Assembly: GCA_016706865.1 (NCBI GenBank)
Contig: JADJIS010000001.1
Span: 682,001-746,000 of the forward strand
Length of the DNA: 64,000 nucleotides
Origin: Bacteroidota bacterium
GTDB taxonomy: Bacteria > Bacteroidota > Bacteroidia > Chitinophagales > BACL12
Reading direction: 5' to 3'
Part shown: piece after piece, positions 48,077-56,079 of the stretch
Numbering within the stretch: the stretch's first letter is position 1
Layout of the letters: each line of letters starts with the position of its first letter
The notes under the pieces: model-generated
Database searches by the model: none
Told to the model about the DNA's origin: nothing
What the model saw: only the letters and a program-made list of their open reading frames with translations
Program-made: the position numbers and the translations under genes

Positions 48077-48709
48077 TTATAATACTTGTACTACTTCTTG
48101 AGGTGGTGGTGGCAAAGTCACAGAATCAGTGGTTCCCATACTTTTATGTCCTTGTTCAATTGTATCAGAAACCCATTTAAAAAACTGTTTTAATGTTGAA
48201 GTGTCAGCTGTTGCTAAATGCACTACATTATCAGTAAGTTCTTTTAACTTTGAATCATCCGCCAACCTACCAACTGCGCAACCTACGATAACTCCAAAAT
48301 TCAACGCCTTTATTTTGGGTATCATTTCGTTGTATAACATAGTATCAGAAGGCTTGCCGTCTGTAATTAAAAAAAGCAAAGGTTTCCAATCACCTTTTTG
48401 TTTTGCGTTTCCTTTTCGAATGTCTGTACCTGCTTTTGCATGCAATAATTCCAACGCTTTACCTGTGAAAGTTGCACCAATAGGATCCGTTATTTCAGGC
48501 AACTGAAATGACGGCAATTCTGTTAATGGCACTAATTCAGTAACACTTGAGTTAAATGTAATTATGCTAATCCAAAGTGTTTCTGATGCTTGAGGATCGG
48601 AACGCAAAGAATGTATCATTCCGCTTAAAGCATTATTTAATGCCTGAATTGGTTCGCCATTCATTGAACCCGAGGTGTCCAATAAAAAGTAAACAGGTAG
48701 CCTTCGCAT
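48077..48709 (-). CDS. terY: TerY-type vWA protein, short form 1
   Basis: A 210-residue cytoplasmic vWA protein with a perfect MIDAS (DTSGSMNGEPI) and the TDGKPSD segment. It ends in VTLPPPPQEVVQVL, a proline-rich tail that its neighbour shares. No zinc tail. The start overlaps by one nt the stop of the TerY at 48709, which indicates coupled translation. It is 59 percent or so alike by eye to the neighbour, a tandem duplicate, but I have not computed this. Confidence 0.9.
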   Translation of the reverse strand: MRRLPVYFLLDTSGSMNGEPIQALNNALSGMIHSLRSDPQASETLWISIITFNSSVTELVPLTELPSFQLPEITDPIGATFTGKALELLHAKAGTDIRKGNAKQKGDWKPLLFLITDGKPSDTMLYNEMIPKIKALNFGVIVGCAVGRLADDSKLKELTDNVVHLATADTSTLKQFFKWVSDTIEQGHKSMGTTDSVTLPPPPQEVVQVL

Positions 48710-49347
48710 TATACAACTATATTTAGTTCAGATGGAGGTGGTGGTAATTCATTCAATCCTATAACTTCTTTTCCACTATCTTCTACTTTTGTTGATGAAA
48801 CTCCAATTGATGCAGTTACCCAAGCAAAGAATTTAGCTATACTTTGGCTGTCTGCAGTTGCCAATTCCACTACATTATCTGTAATTTGTTTTAATACACT
48901 CGAATCAGCACCACTTCCTGCTGCACAAGCAACAACAATTCCTGTTTTTCTTTTTTTGAATTCAACAAGACCATTCTGCCAACTATCAGTCGGAACACCA
49001 TCTGTCATTATAAAAACCAAAGGTTTCCAATCGCCTTTTGTTTCAGGTGTTGTTTTTGTAACTTCATTGTCAATGCAATTGCTTAACAACTTCAAACCTT
49101 CACCTAACGCAGTAGTTCCTGTTGCTTGAATATCTTTCATTTGGAATGAACCCAAATCTGTTAAAGGGATTATTTGATTTGCAACACTATCAAAAGTAAT
49201 TACAGAAATATAAGCTGTTTCTTGAGCTTGTGGGTTTCCTCGCAAAGAACTAATCATAATTTGCACACCATTCTTAACTGCTTCAATTGGTTCGCCCCCC
49301 ATTGAGCCTGATGTGTCTAACAATAAATATACTGGTAATCTTCGCAT
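48709..49347 (-). CDS. terY: TerY-type vWA protein, short form 2
   Basis: A 212-residue vWA protein with MIDAS DTSGSMGGEPI and MTDGVPTDS. It also ends with a polyproline stretch (LNELPPPPSELNIVV), so both short forms carry the same tail, perhaps a docking site for a common partner. It is 14 nt downstream of a TerD gene and precedes TerY form 1. Ter vWA proteins are thought to bind divalent metal and to act as adaptors between TerD complexes and signalling enzymes. Confidence 0.9.
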   Translation of the reverse strand: MRRLPVYLLLDTSGSMGGEPIEAVKNGVQIMISSLRGNPQAQETAYISVITFDSVANQIIPLTDLGSFQMKDIQATGTTALGEGLKLLSNCIDNEVTKTTPETKGDWKPLVFIMTDGVPTDSWQNGLVEFKKRKTGIVVACAAGSGADSSVLKQITDNVVELATADSQSIAKFFAWVTASIGVSSTKVEDSGKEVIGLNELPPPPSELNIVV

Positions 49348-49361
49348 CTTATTTATAATTT

Positions 49362-50042
49362 TTAGATAGTGTATTTTTTAAGAATATCTACAAAATTGTC
49401 TGTGTCGTGTGGTTCTCCAATGGCTCTAAATTTCCAATCGCCATTGTGTCTATAAACTTCAGAAAATATCATTGAACACTTTCCACTTAGAGTAGCATCG
49501 CCTGACAAACTATATTTTGTAATTTCTTTACCTTTTGCATCTACTGCTCTGATAAAAGCATTGTCAACCATACTGAAATGCTGGTTGTTTTTCCTGCCTT
49601 GATAAATAGTAACCAAAAAAAGTATTTTTTGATATTTTTGGTCTAATGAATCCAACTTCACAATAATTTGTTCATCGTCTCCATCGCCTGCACCTGTTCG
49701 GTTGTCGCCTGTTAGCCAAATATGACCTGATGGGTGTTTTAGAGAATTAAAGAAAATTACATCGCCTTCAAAAAGTCCAATGCTTTGTCCGTTAGTTGCT
49801 TGTTTGGTTCGTCCAAGGTTTGCTACTTTTCCATTTGAATCTAACAAAAATGCAATTGCATCTAGGTCGTATTCCTCCTCTTTATTTCCACCAAATAGTT
49901 TTCCGAATAAACCACTTTCTTTTTGGCGAACATCCCAACCTAGACCAATTGTTACTCGTGAAAGATCGTAAACATTTTCGCCTTTTGAATTTTTGCGTAA
50001 GTCAATAGTTTGACCTTTTGATAAGTTTATTACTTCTTGCAT
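49362..50042 (-). CDS. TerD-family calcium-binding stress protein, long variant
   Basis: A 226-residue TerD-domain protein. It has the family pattern VTIGLGWD, YDLDAIAFLLD, a Ca-binding cluster NRTGAGDGDDEQIIV, and RVIDAKGKEI-like final strands with GDWKFRAIGE. It carries an insert before YDLD (GLFGKLFGGNKEEEYD) that makes it about 35 residues longer than its neighbour. The Gly/Phe-rich insert could be a membrane-facing or oligomerisation loop. It lies 9 nt after TerD at 50052 and 14 nt before the short TerY, so it is part of the same operon. Confidence 0.9.
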   Translation of the reverse strand: MQEVINLSKGQTIDLRKNSKGENVYDLSRVTIGLGWDVRQKESGLFGKLFGGNKEEEYDLDAIAFLLDSNGKVANLGRTKQATNGQSIGLFEGDVIFFNSLKHPSGHIWLTGDNRTGAGDGDDEQIIVKLDSLDQKYQKILFLVTIYQGRKNNQHFSMVDNAFIRAVDAKGKEITKYSLSGDATLSGKCSMIFSEVYRHNGDWKFRAIGEPHDTDNFVDILKKYTI

Positions 50043-50051
50043 ATTTTGAAT

Positions 50052-50633
50052 TTATTTGTTAATTGTACCTGAAAAATACTTACTTAAAAAGAAAGCCAAA
50101 TCTTCTTTGTATCCAACGCCTGAGGCATCAAATTTCCATTCATTATTTCTTTTGTATAATCTTCCAAATTCTATTCCTGTTTCAATGGAGAAATCTTCGC
50201 CTAACTCATATTTCATGACTTCTTTTCCTGTATTATTGTCAATAAGTCGAATATAAGAATCTCTAACTTGTCCAAAGTTTTGTTTTTTGTCTGCCGCTCT
50301 ATCTATGGTTACAATAAATAAAATTTCTTGAATACTTGGGGTAATTTTTGTTAAGTCAATAATAATCGATTCGTCATCGTCTCCATCACTTGAAGTGCCA
50401 TCTGGGTCGTCTCCAGTATGAGTTACTGAATTTTCAGGCGAAGTTAAATTACCATAAAAAACAAAGTAGTCCTTGTTTGGCATTTTTCTTTTTTCGTCAA
50501 TCATAATTGCTGAAACATCTAAATCAAATGTTCCACCTGTTCCTTCATTGGGTTCCCAACCTAAACCAACGGTTATGTTTGTAAAACCAATTGCGACTTT
50601 GTCGCCTTTTCTTAAATTAATTACTTCTGCCAT
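50052..50633 (-). CDS. terD: TerD-family calcium-binding stress protein
   Basis: A 193-residue canonical TerD: ITVGLGWEPNE, TFDLDVSAIMI, the acidic calcium site THTGDDPDGTSSDGDDDESI, and a final NNEWKFDASGVGY. Ter proteins bind calcium and are linked to tellurite, phage and colicin resistance in other bacteria. It is the first gene of the downstream half of the cluster, with a 491-bp spacer upstream, where the transcription start must be. One of four TerD paralogues here (also 49362, 53392, 54061). Confidence 0.92.
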   Translation of the reverse strand: MAEVINLRKGDKVAIGFTNITVGLGWEPNEGTGGTFDLDVSAIMIDEKRKMPNKDYFVFYGNLTSPENSVTHTGDDPDGTSSDGDDDESIIIDLTKITPSIQEILFIVTIDRAADKKQNFGQVRDSYIRLIDNNTGKEVMKYELGEDFSIETGIEFGRLYKRNNEWKFDASGVGYKEDLAFFLSKYFSGTINK

Positions 50634-51124
50634 ATTGTTTATTTTAATATTTAGCTGTCAAATTTAATCTATATATTTTATTTTTTGTAGTCCACTGGTC
50701 AAAGTTTACTAAAGGTGGATAATTTGTGGGCTTTGGTGCGACGGGGTAAAATTAAATGCGGTGCAAAAGATTTGGCTTTAAACTTTGGCATGCGCATTTT
50801 ATAATTCAAAGGAAGCGTTGGCTTTGTTCTCCAATTTTGTCGGTCTTTAGGTAGTGTTCAATGCTTGTTAGGTGTTTTCTAGGGTTGCTGATAACTTCGG
50901 ATTGTAAAAAAAACTACTCCACAATTACCGCCTCTCCCCAAAATTATCAAATAATTTAAAAAGTAAGTAATCCTTTTCTATAAACTACCACAATGGATTT
51001 CATCACTCCTCAAAATCCCACCCCTCTATAACGCTTACCAGCCGGAAGACAAAAATACAAGCAACACTCCTGTTCGAATTGTGGAAGCGTTTGTGATCAA
51101 TTAAGAACTGGATCAATTTGAAAT
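50634..51124. other. 491-bp spacer within the ter cluster, no gene
   Basis: This separates TerC from the second TerD pair and likely holds the promoter for the kinase-phosphatase-TerY half. GC is higher around 50700-50900 than nearby. A CTTGTTAGGTG word at about 50868 recalls an integron attC core, but no complementary R'' site was found, so this is not called. Confidence 0.5.
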
Positions 51125-52122
51125 TTATTGTTCAGTTTCCTTAATTGGGAATACTATAGAGGCTACAATTGAAAGGATCAAAACACCTCCAACAACTGCT
51201 AGTGAAAGGGGTGATGTGATATGGAAAAATGGTGCTATAACCATTTTCAAACCAATAAAAGCCAAGATTATTGCAAGGCCATACTTTAAACGACTGAACA
51301 TGTGAATGAAGTTTGCAAGTAGAAAGTACAATGACCGTAAGCCCAAAATTGCAAATATGTTGGATGTGTAAAGTATAAACGGGTCGTCCGGAGCAATAGC
51401 AAAAATTGCTGGAATAGAATCCACTGCAAACAATAAATCCGTAAATTCAATAACACCCACAACAACCAATAAAGGTGTTGCTACTTTAATACCATTTTCA
51501 ATTGTGAAGAACTTATCCTTATCAAATTCTTTACTAACCTTAAACAATTTATAAATAAATTTTGCTCCGGGACTTTTACTGAAATCTTTTTCATCGTCAT
51601 CATCGACTCCAGCAAACCATGACTTTATACCCGCATAAATTAAAAATGCTCCAAAAAGTGTTAGCACTACATTTATAGAAACAACTTTTCCAAAATTTTC
51701 ATTTCAGGTAAATAAGTTACATTGATTAAACCAACGCCAGAGAATATGAAAATAGCTCTCATAACTAATGCCCCAATTATCCCCCAAAACAAAACCTTGT
51801 GTTGATATTCTCTAGGAACATTAAAAAATCCAAAAACAAGAATAAAAACGAAAAGATTGTCCACCGACAATGCCTTTTCAATCCAATAAGCAGTTTGATA
51901 TTGGGCAAATTTTTCCAAACCAGCGGTTTCATTCGTTATTATATAAATGAATATGCTAAAAATCATTGAAATACCAATCCAAACCAGGGACCAGATAGCT
52001 GCTTCCTTATTAGAAATAATATGACTTTTTTTATTAAAAACACCTAAGTCCAGTAAAAGCATTATAATAACAACTACAGAAAATGCTGCAATTATTCCAG
52101 GGTGATTGATTAAATTGTCCAT
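51125..52122 (-). CDS. terC: TerC family integral membrane protein, frameshifted
   Basis: A 332-residue membrane protein when repaired, with nine hydrophobic segments and the typical acidic motifs (DNLFVFILVFGFFNVP, FTDLLFAVDSIPAIFAIAPD, NIFAILGLRSLYF). TerC family members are implicated in metal export, manganese homeostasis and protein metalation in the membrane. The frame breaks at A4 51692-51695; one more base joins PEMKI to FGKVVSINVV and makes 333 codons exactly, with no gap in the family colinear pattern. It is the last gene of the upstream half of the cluster. The gene was likely intact in the cell. Confidence 0.92.
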
Positions 52123-52341
52123 TCTAAGTTAGCTTCTTTTTTGTGATTTTTAGATTAATTATTTTGGGTTAAATGATTCCTATTATTTTACCTTTTGTTA
52201 TTTTAAAAGTAAAATATGTTATTTCACTAGCTATTTCAATCTGTTAGAAGCTAAATGAGCTTCGATAATCAGTTTTGCAATTATTTGGTTTCAATTGATA
52301 ATTGGAATTTAAAAACGAATTTGATTATCACATTTATAAAA

Positions 52342-52563
52342 TTAAAATTTTTGAATAAGTTTCTTTAATATTGATATTACAAAAATAATAACAAACGCGA
52401 TTATAATTGGTGTAAAAACTGAAATCCAGTTGATATTATTAAATAGGACTTTTATTACAAAAAGAACAACACAAAAAAATATCGACAAATAAATTAGTAT
52501 ATTACTAAATGTTGATTTATTTTTCTTTCTTTTTGCCACCCTAATTAATGAGAATTTTTGCAA
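52342..52563 (-). CDS. Small two-TM membrane protein
   Basis: A 73-residue protein, TTG start at 52563 (2 nt after the OmpA-protein stop), with a basic N terminus (RVAKRKKNK) and two membrane segments (about residues 22-42 and 48-68). No family known. Position between OmpA and TerC, on the same strand and nearly abutting, argues it is expressed. GTG at residue 9 is an alternative start. Confidence 0.5.
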   Translation of the reverse strand: MQKFSLIRVAKRKKNKSTFSNILIYLSIFFCVVLFVIKVLFNNINWISVFTPIIIAFVIIFVISILKKLIQKF

Positions 52564-52565
52564 AA

Positions 52566-53368
52566 TTATTTCACAGTCACTTCAACCCGGCGATTCATTT
52601 GCCTCCCTTCTTCGGTATCGTTATTAGCGATTGGATCATCTATTCCTTACCCATCGATATAATCTTGTCGGCACTAATACCTTGTAAAATTAAATAGTTT
52701 TTAAAATTATCAGCCCTAGCTTGTGAAATTATTTTATTTGCTGCTAAATCCCCTTCACTACTTGCAAATCCAAATATAGTTATGGAACCATTAATATTGT
52801 TTTCAAGATAGCTTTTAATTTGTTCAACTATTTCGGAATCAATGTTCTCCGGACCAGTCCCTGCCTTTTTAAAAGTAGCTGTTACCTTATTATTTATAAC
52901 CGGTTTCTTATTGCTTAAAGTAGTTTTATTTTTTTCCTCTGCTGTTTTATTTTCCGCTATAGGTTTAGTTGAAGTTTCATTTCCAGATCGCACTTCATTG
53001 GTTGCGTTTACTGTACCAATTTCTTCCGGAGATTCTTCAGCAATTAAATCAGATGTTTTTTCAGAACCCAATTCTCCATCATTTGCTTTTTTTTCTTCAA
53101 TATTAGTATTTTGCTTAGTTTCAACAATGCTATCATTTTGAATTGTGTCGCTATTGTCTTCATTTGATCTAGAATTAACATACCACGCTCCAAAAGCAAG
53201 AATAATTAATGCGACAATACCCCTTAGCCATGATTTTGATCCCGTATTTCTTTTTCTATTTGGTGTTCCTCCTGATTCCTCTTTGGATAAGTCGAATTTG
53301 GAATTTGATTTTTTCTTCAAATCTAACTTTAATCCAGATCCATCATTTTTATTTAAGTTAAATGCCAT
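52566..53368 (-). CDS. Inner-membrane-anchored OmpA-domain protein with TerD-like N-terminal peptide, frameshifted
   Basis: A 267-residue protein when repaired. Residues 1-33 (MAFNLNKND...LKLDLKKK...FDLSKEE) resemble the start of the TerD proteins (SFNLNKGERFPLSKG). Then come one TM (WLRGIVALIILAFGAWYV, about 47-64), an acidic low-complexity linker and an OmpA-like peptidoglycan-binding domain (GFASSEGDLAANK, then NDTEEGRQMNRRVEV). The frame breaks in CC at 52645-52646; with one more base, SMGK joins GIDDPIANND and the gene has 268 codons exactly. The orientation puts OmpA in the periplasm and the TerD-like leader in the cytoplasm, linking the cell wall to TerD. Confidence 0.85.
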
Positions 53369-53391
53369 AATATTAATTTTAAAAGCATAAA

Positions 53392-54045
53392 TTAAGTATA
53401 CATATCTACCAATGTTTGCAAACTGCCATTGTGTGACCTTCCCATCGCTTCAAACTCCCAAGAATTATCAACACGATATAATCTTCCGAATTCAATTGCA
53501 TCCTCATTCGAGGATTCTTTTGCTAGGTCATATCTGAGTATTTCATCACCAGTAGCTTCATTTAAAATTCTTATATAACAATCGTCCACCATTCCAAAAT
53601 TTTGGTTTAAAGTTCTTCGATCCTTTTTATTGTCATTAGGAAATTTACAAATAGTTGCACAAATTATTATTTGTTCAATTTTACTATTCACTTTTGAGAG
53701 GTCAATAATCATATCCTCATCGTCATCTCCATCGCTTCTTTTTCCATCAGGATCATCAATTGCGCCAAGTATCGATTTATCTTCAGTGATTGGCCTAAAT
53801 AATCCCCGCTCTTTGGAATCCTCAATACAGTTTCCCATTCTGACTTGACCATAAAACACAAAATAGCTATCCGATGGAATTTTGAAACTACTATTAAGTG
53901 CAAAAGCAGAAACATCTAAATCAAAATCTGGCCCATTGGATTCTTCATTTGGATCCCACCCCATCCCAATACGTACTATTGTTAAACCAGGAACTCCTTT
54001 TGATAAAGGGAACCTCTCTCCTTTATTTAAATTAAAACTTCCCAT
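53392..54045 (-). CDS. terD: TerD-family protein with an inserted segment
   Basis: A 217-residue TerD protein: FNLNKGERFPLSK, IGMGWDPNE, DFDLDVSAFAL, and the calcium-site core DDPDGKRSDGDDDED. It holds an inserted segment (RMGNCIEDSKERGLFRPITEDKS, read in parts) between YFVFYGQ and the acidic site, which is absent in the short TerD. It is 15 nt downstream of another TerD and 23 nt upstream of the OmpA gene. Ca-bound TerD is thought to form large assemblies; the extra loop could modulate that. Confidence 0.9.
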   Translation of the reverse strand: MGSFNLNKGERFPLSKGVPGLTIVRIGMGWDPNEESNGPDFDLDVSAFALNSSFKIPSDSYFVFYGQVRMGNCIEDSKERGLFRPITEDKSILGAIDDPDGKRSDGDDDEDMIIDLSKVNSKIEQIIICATICKFPNDNKKDRRTLNQNFGMVDDCYIRILNEATGDEILRYDLAKESSNEDAIEFGRLYRVDNSWEFEAMGRSHNGSLQTLVDMYT

Positions 54046-54060
54046 ATTACTATTTTTTAG

Positions 54061-54628
54061 TTATTGATATAAATCGATTAAAGTACTTAAACCACCTGAA
54101 AATGCTTGACCCATAGCTTCCACACTCCAATTACCCCCATTACGCGAAATTGATGCTATTATTAATGAATCTTGTCCATCAAAATTTGCATTTAATTTAT
54201 AATTACACAAAATAGAGTTATCAGCCTCATTTCGGATATTTATAAAGGAGTTTTCTACATTTCCAAAATGATGGCCTCTTACTTCGGATTCATGTATTGT
54301 TATAACAAAATATAAAAATTCAACTCTAGAATCAATTTTACTTAGATCAATTCTTATTGATTCATCATCGCCTTCGCCATCTCCATCCCTATTATCACCA
54401 GTATGTATAACGGAACCATCACTGGTTGATAAATTATTATAAAAAATAAAATGTTCATCGCTGACTAATTTGCCATTTGCGCCAAGCAAAAAAACACTTA
54501 CATCACAATCAACCGGGGTTCCATTTATAGTTGCCTCATCCCACCCGAGACCCGCTATTATTTTTTGAATGCCTGGTTTTATTTTGTTAATATCTATTGG
54601 TTTTTTTTTTTTCTAATACAATTGCCAT
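54061..54628 (-). CDS. TerD-family protein, frameshifted in a 12-T run
   Basis: A 188-residue TerD protein when repaired. ATG 54628 starts MAIVLEKKK; the frame is broken by an A12 run (T12 on the plus strand at 54601-54612), and with 11 it continues PIDINKIKPG, IIAGLGWDEATI, DCDVSVFLLGANGK. The acidic calcium cluster TGDNRDGDGEGDDES and the end GGNWSVEAMGQAF are as in other TerD proteins. It has exactly 189 codons after repair. A run of twelve A in the fourth to seventh codons is a natural slippage site and could be used for phase variation. Confidence 0.86.
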
Positions 54629-54639
54629 ATTTATAAAAT

Positions 54640-56073
54640 TTAGTTTAAAAAATAATCGTTATTTTTTTTTTTCGGTAACTCAGGAGTTTTAATATATCTT
54701 TCCACTTTTAATACAACTTTATCTTTAATTCCTACAACTTTTACAGTCATTCCAATTTCTAAATTCGATTTTTCGGCAAAACCCTGATAAATTTTGTTCT
54801 CAATAATAATTTTACCAGTTGGATTCATTGGTGTATTTGTAATCCCAACTTTACCTATTAATTTATAATGGTCTTCTTGAGGCGGAGGTGGCACTTTTGG
54901 TTTAAGAGGTTGTGAGGAAGGTCCTGAAACTATGTTGTGATCGACAACAAAAGTGTTCTCCGAATTTTGTTGCTTCAATGAAAGACTATCATTAGCTGTA
55001 TAATCTGATTTTACAATTTTTTCAAAAATAAGCTTCATTGTATCATTAATTACAGAAATTTCAATACGCTTAACATTATTATATTTTTTTAAAAGTCTGC
55101 TAAGAAAAAACGCTGTGTTTATTTCCTCACTAGCCAACAGTATCGTAAGATTATTAATAATAATATTATTTATCTTTGACATTTCATCGATTGCAGAAAA
55201 GATTATTGTGTCATTAATGTAATATATCAACCTATCATTTAAACTTCTTTCATTTACGCGAAACCAGAAATTTGCACCACTAGAAAGCTCAACCTCGCCC
55301 TTAATAATTGGAGAAATTTGTTCAAGAAGGCCAGCGCAAAATGGTAATATATAGCTTAATTCAATATCCTTATCCATAATTAAAAACGAATTCTGTGCAG
55401 AGATATACTCCAGAATCAATTCGCCAAGTATTTTAACTCGAGGGTCAGCTCCTTGACCAATAAGTTTTGCAGAACTTAATAATTCGGAATTAAGATCTTT
55501 ATAAAGTTCCAAGTATAAATTATTATCTATGCCATTTAAAAGCAACAGAGATTTTGCCTCATTTATAAATCCATTAATTGAAAGCACCTCAAACAATGAT
55601 TTATTGAAATCCACCCTATCTATATTGAAATAGCCAGCTTCTAAAAATAAATTTTCTATAAGAGCCTTCTCTCTTTCCTCTAAATCAGATTCAAACATAA
55701 ACCTAAGCGGAAAATTTTGTCTATAAGATTCTATAGAATCCCCCTTATACAAAACTGCATTGATAAAATGTGAAAGATATTGTTCCACACCTGAATAAAA
55801 CAGCTGTTTTACTGGTTTTTTTATGCCATAAATAGTAAAATGTTTACTTGGATCTTTAACAATTTCAAAATAATTACCATAAGCATTTGGATCATTTAAA
55901 TAAAATCTATCCCTGGCGGCATTTCCAAAAGTAAAATCGTTTCCATTTACATAAAAATATAAAGGAACAATATTGGAATCTTTAATTATCAAAGGTGCAA
56001 ATGGACTCCTTTCTGACTGATACCAGAAAGTAACGGAACGTTTTGAAACTTTTAATAATACACAAAAATTCAT
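54640..56073 (-). CDS. Unknown 477-residue protein with NfeD-like OB tail, possible degenerate actin-like fold
   Basis: The N-terminal 330 residues have the layout of an actin/Hsp70-type fold (LIIKDSNIVPLYFYV, DFTFGNAARDRF), but no intact phosphate-binding motif (FDxGSTxx) was found, so ATPase activity is doubtful. A polyproline linker (KPKVPPPPQED, about 390-400) leads to a C-terminal OB domain, IGKVGITNTPMNPTGKIIIEN and VKVVGIKDKVVLKVE, which resembles NfeD soluble domains. NfeD binds stomatin-type membrane scaffolds, so an anchoring role is possible. It is 6 nt after the Hsp70-like gene and 11 nt before TerD, so it is part of the operon. Confidence 0.68.
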   Translation of the reverse strand: MNFCVLLKVSKRSVTFWYQSERSPFAPLIIKDSNIVPLYFYVNGNDFTFGNAARDRFYLNDPNAYGNYFEIVKDPSKHFTIYGIKKPVKQLFYSGVEQYLSHFINAVLYKGDSIESYRQNFPLRFMFESDLEEREKALIENLFLEAGYFNIDRVDFNKSLFEVLSINGFINEAKSLLLLNGIDNNLYLELYKDLNSELLSSAKLIGQGADPRVKILGELILEYISAQNSFLIMDKDIELSYILPFCAGLLEQISPIIKGEVELSSGANFWFRVNERSLNDRLIYYINDTIIFSAIDEMSKINNIIINNLTILLASEEINTAFFLSRLLKKYNNVKRIEISVINDTMKLIFEKIVKSDYTANDSLSLKQQNSENTFVVDHNIVSGPSSQPLKPKVPPPPQEDHYKLIGKVGITNTPMNPTGKIIIENKIYQGFAEKSNLEIGMTVKVVGIKDKVVLKVERYIKTPELPKKKNNDYFLN

Positions 56074-56079
56074 TAGTAA

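Noticed and set aside
50860..50885. CTTGTTAGGTG resembling an integron attC core site
   Set aside because: No complementary RYYYAAC site and no integrase were seen nearby.
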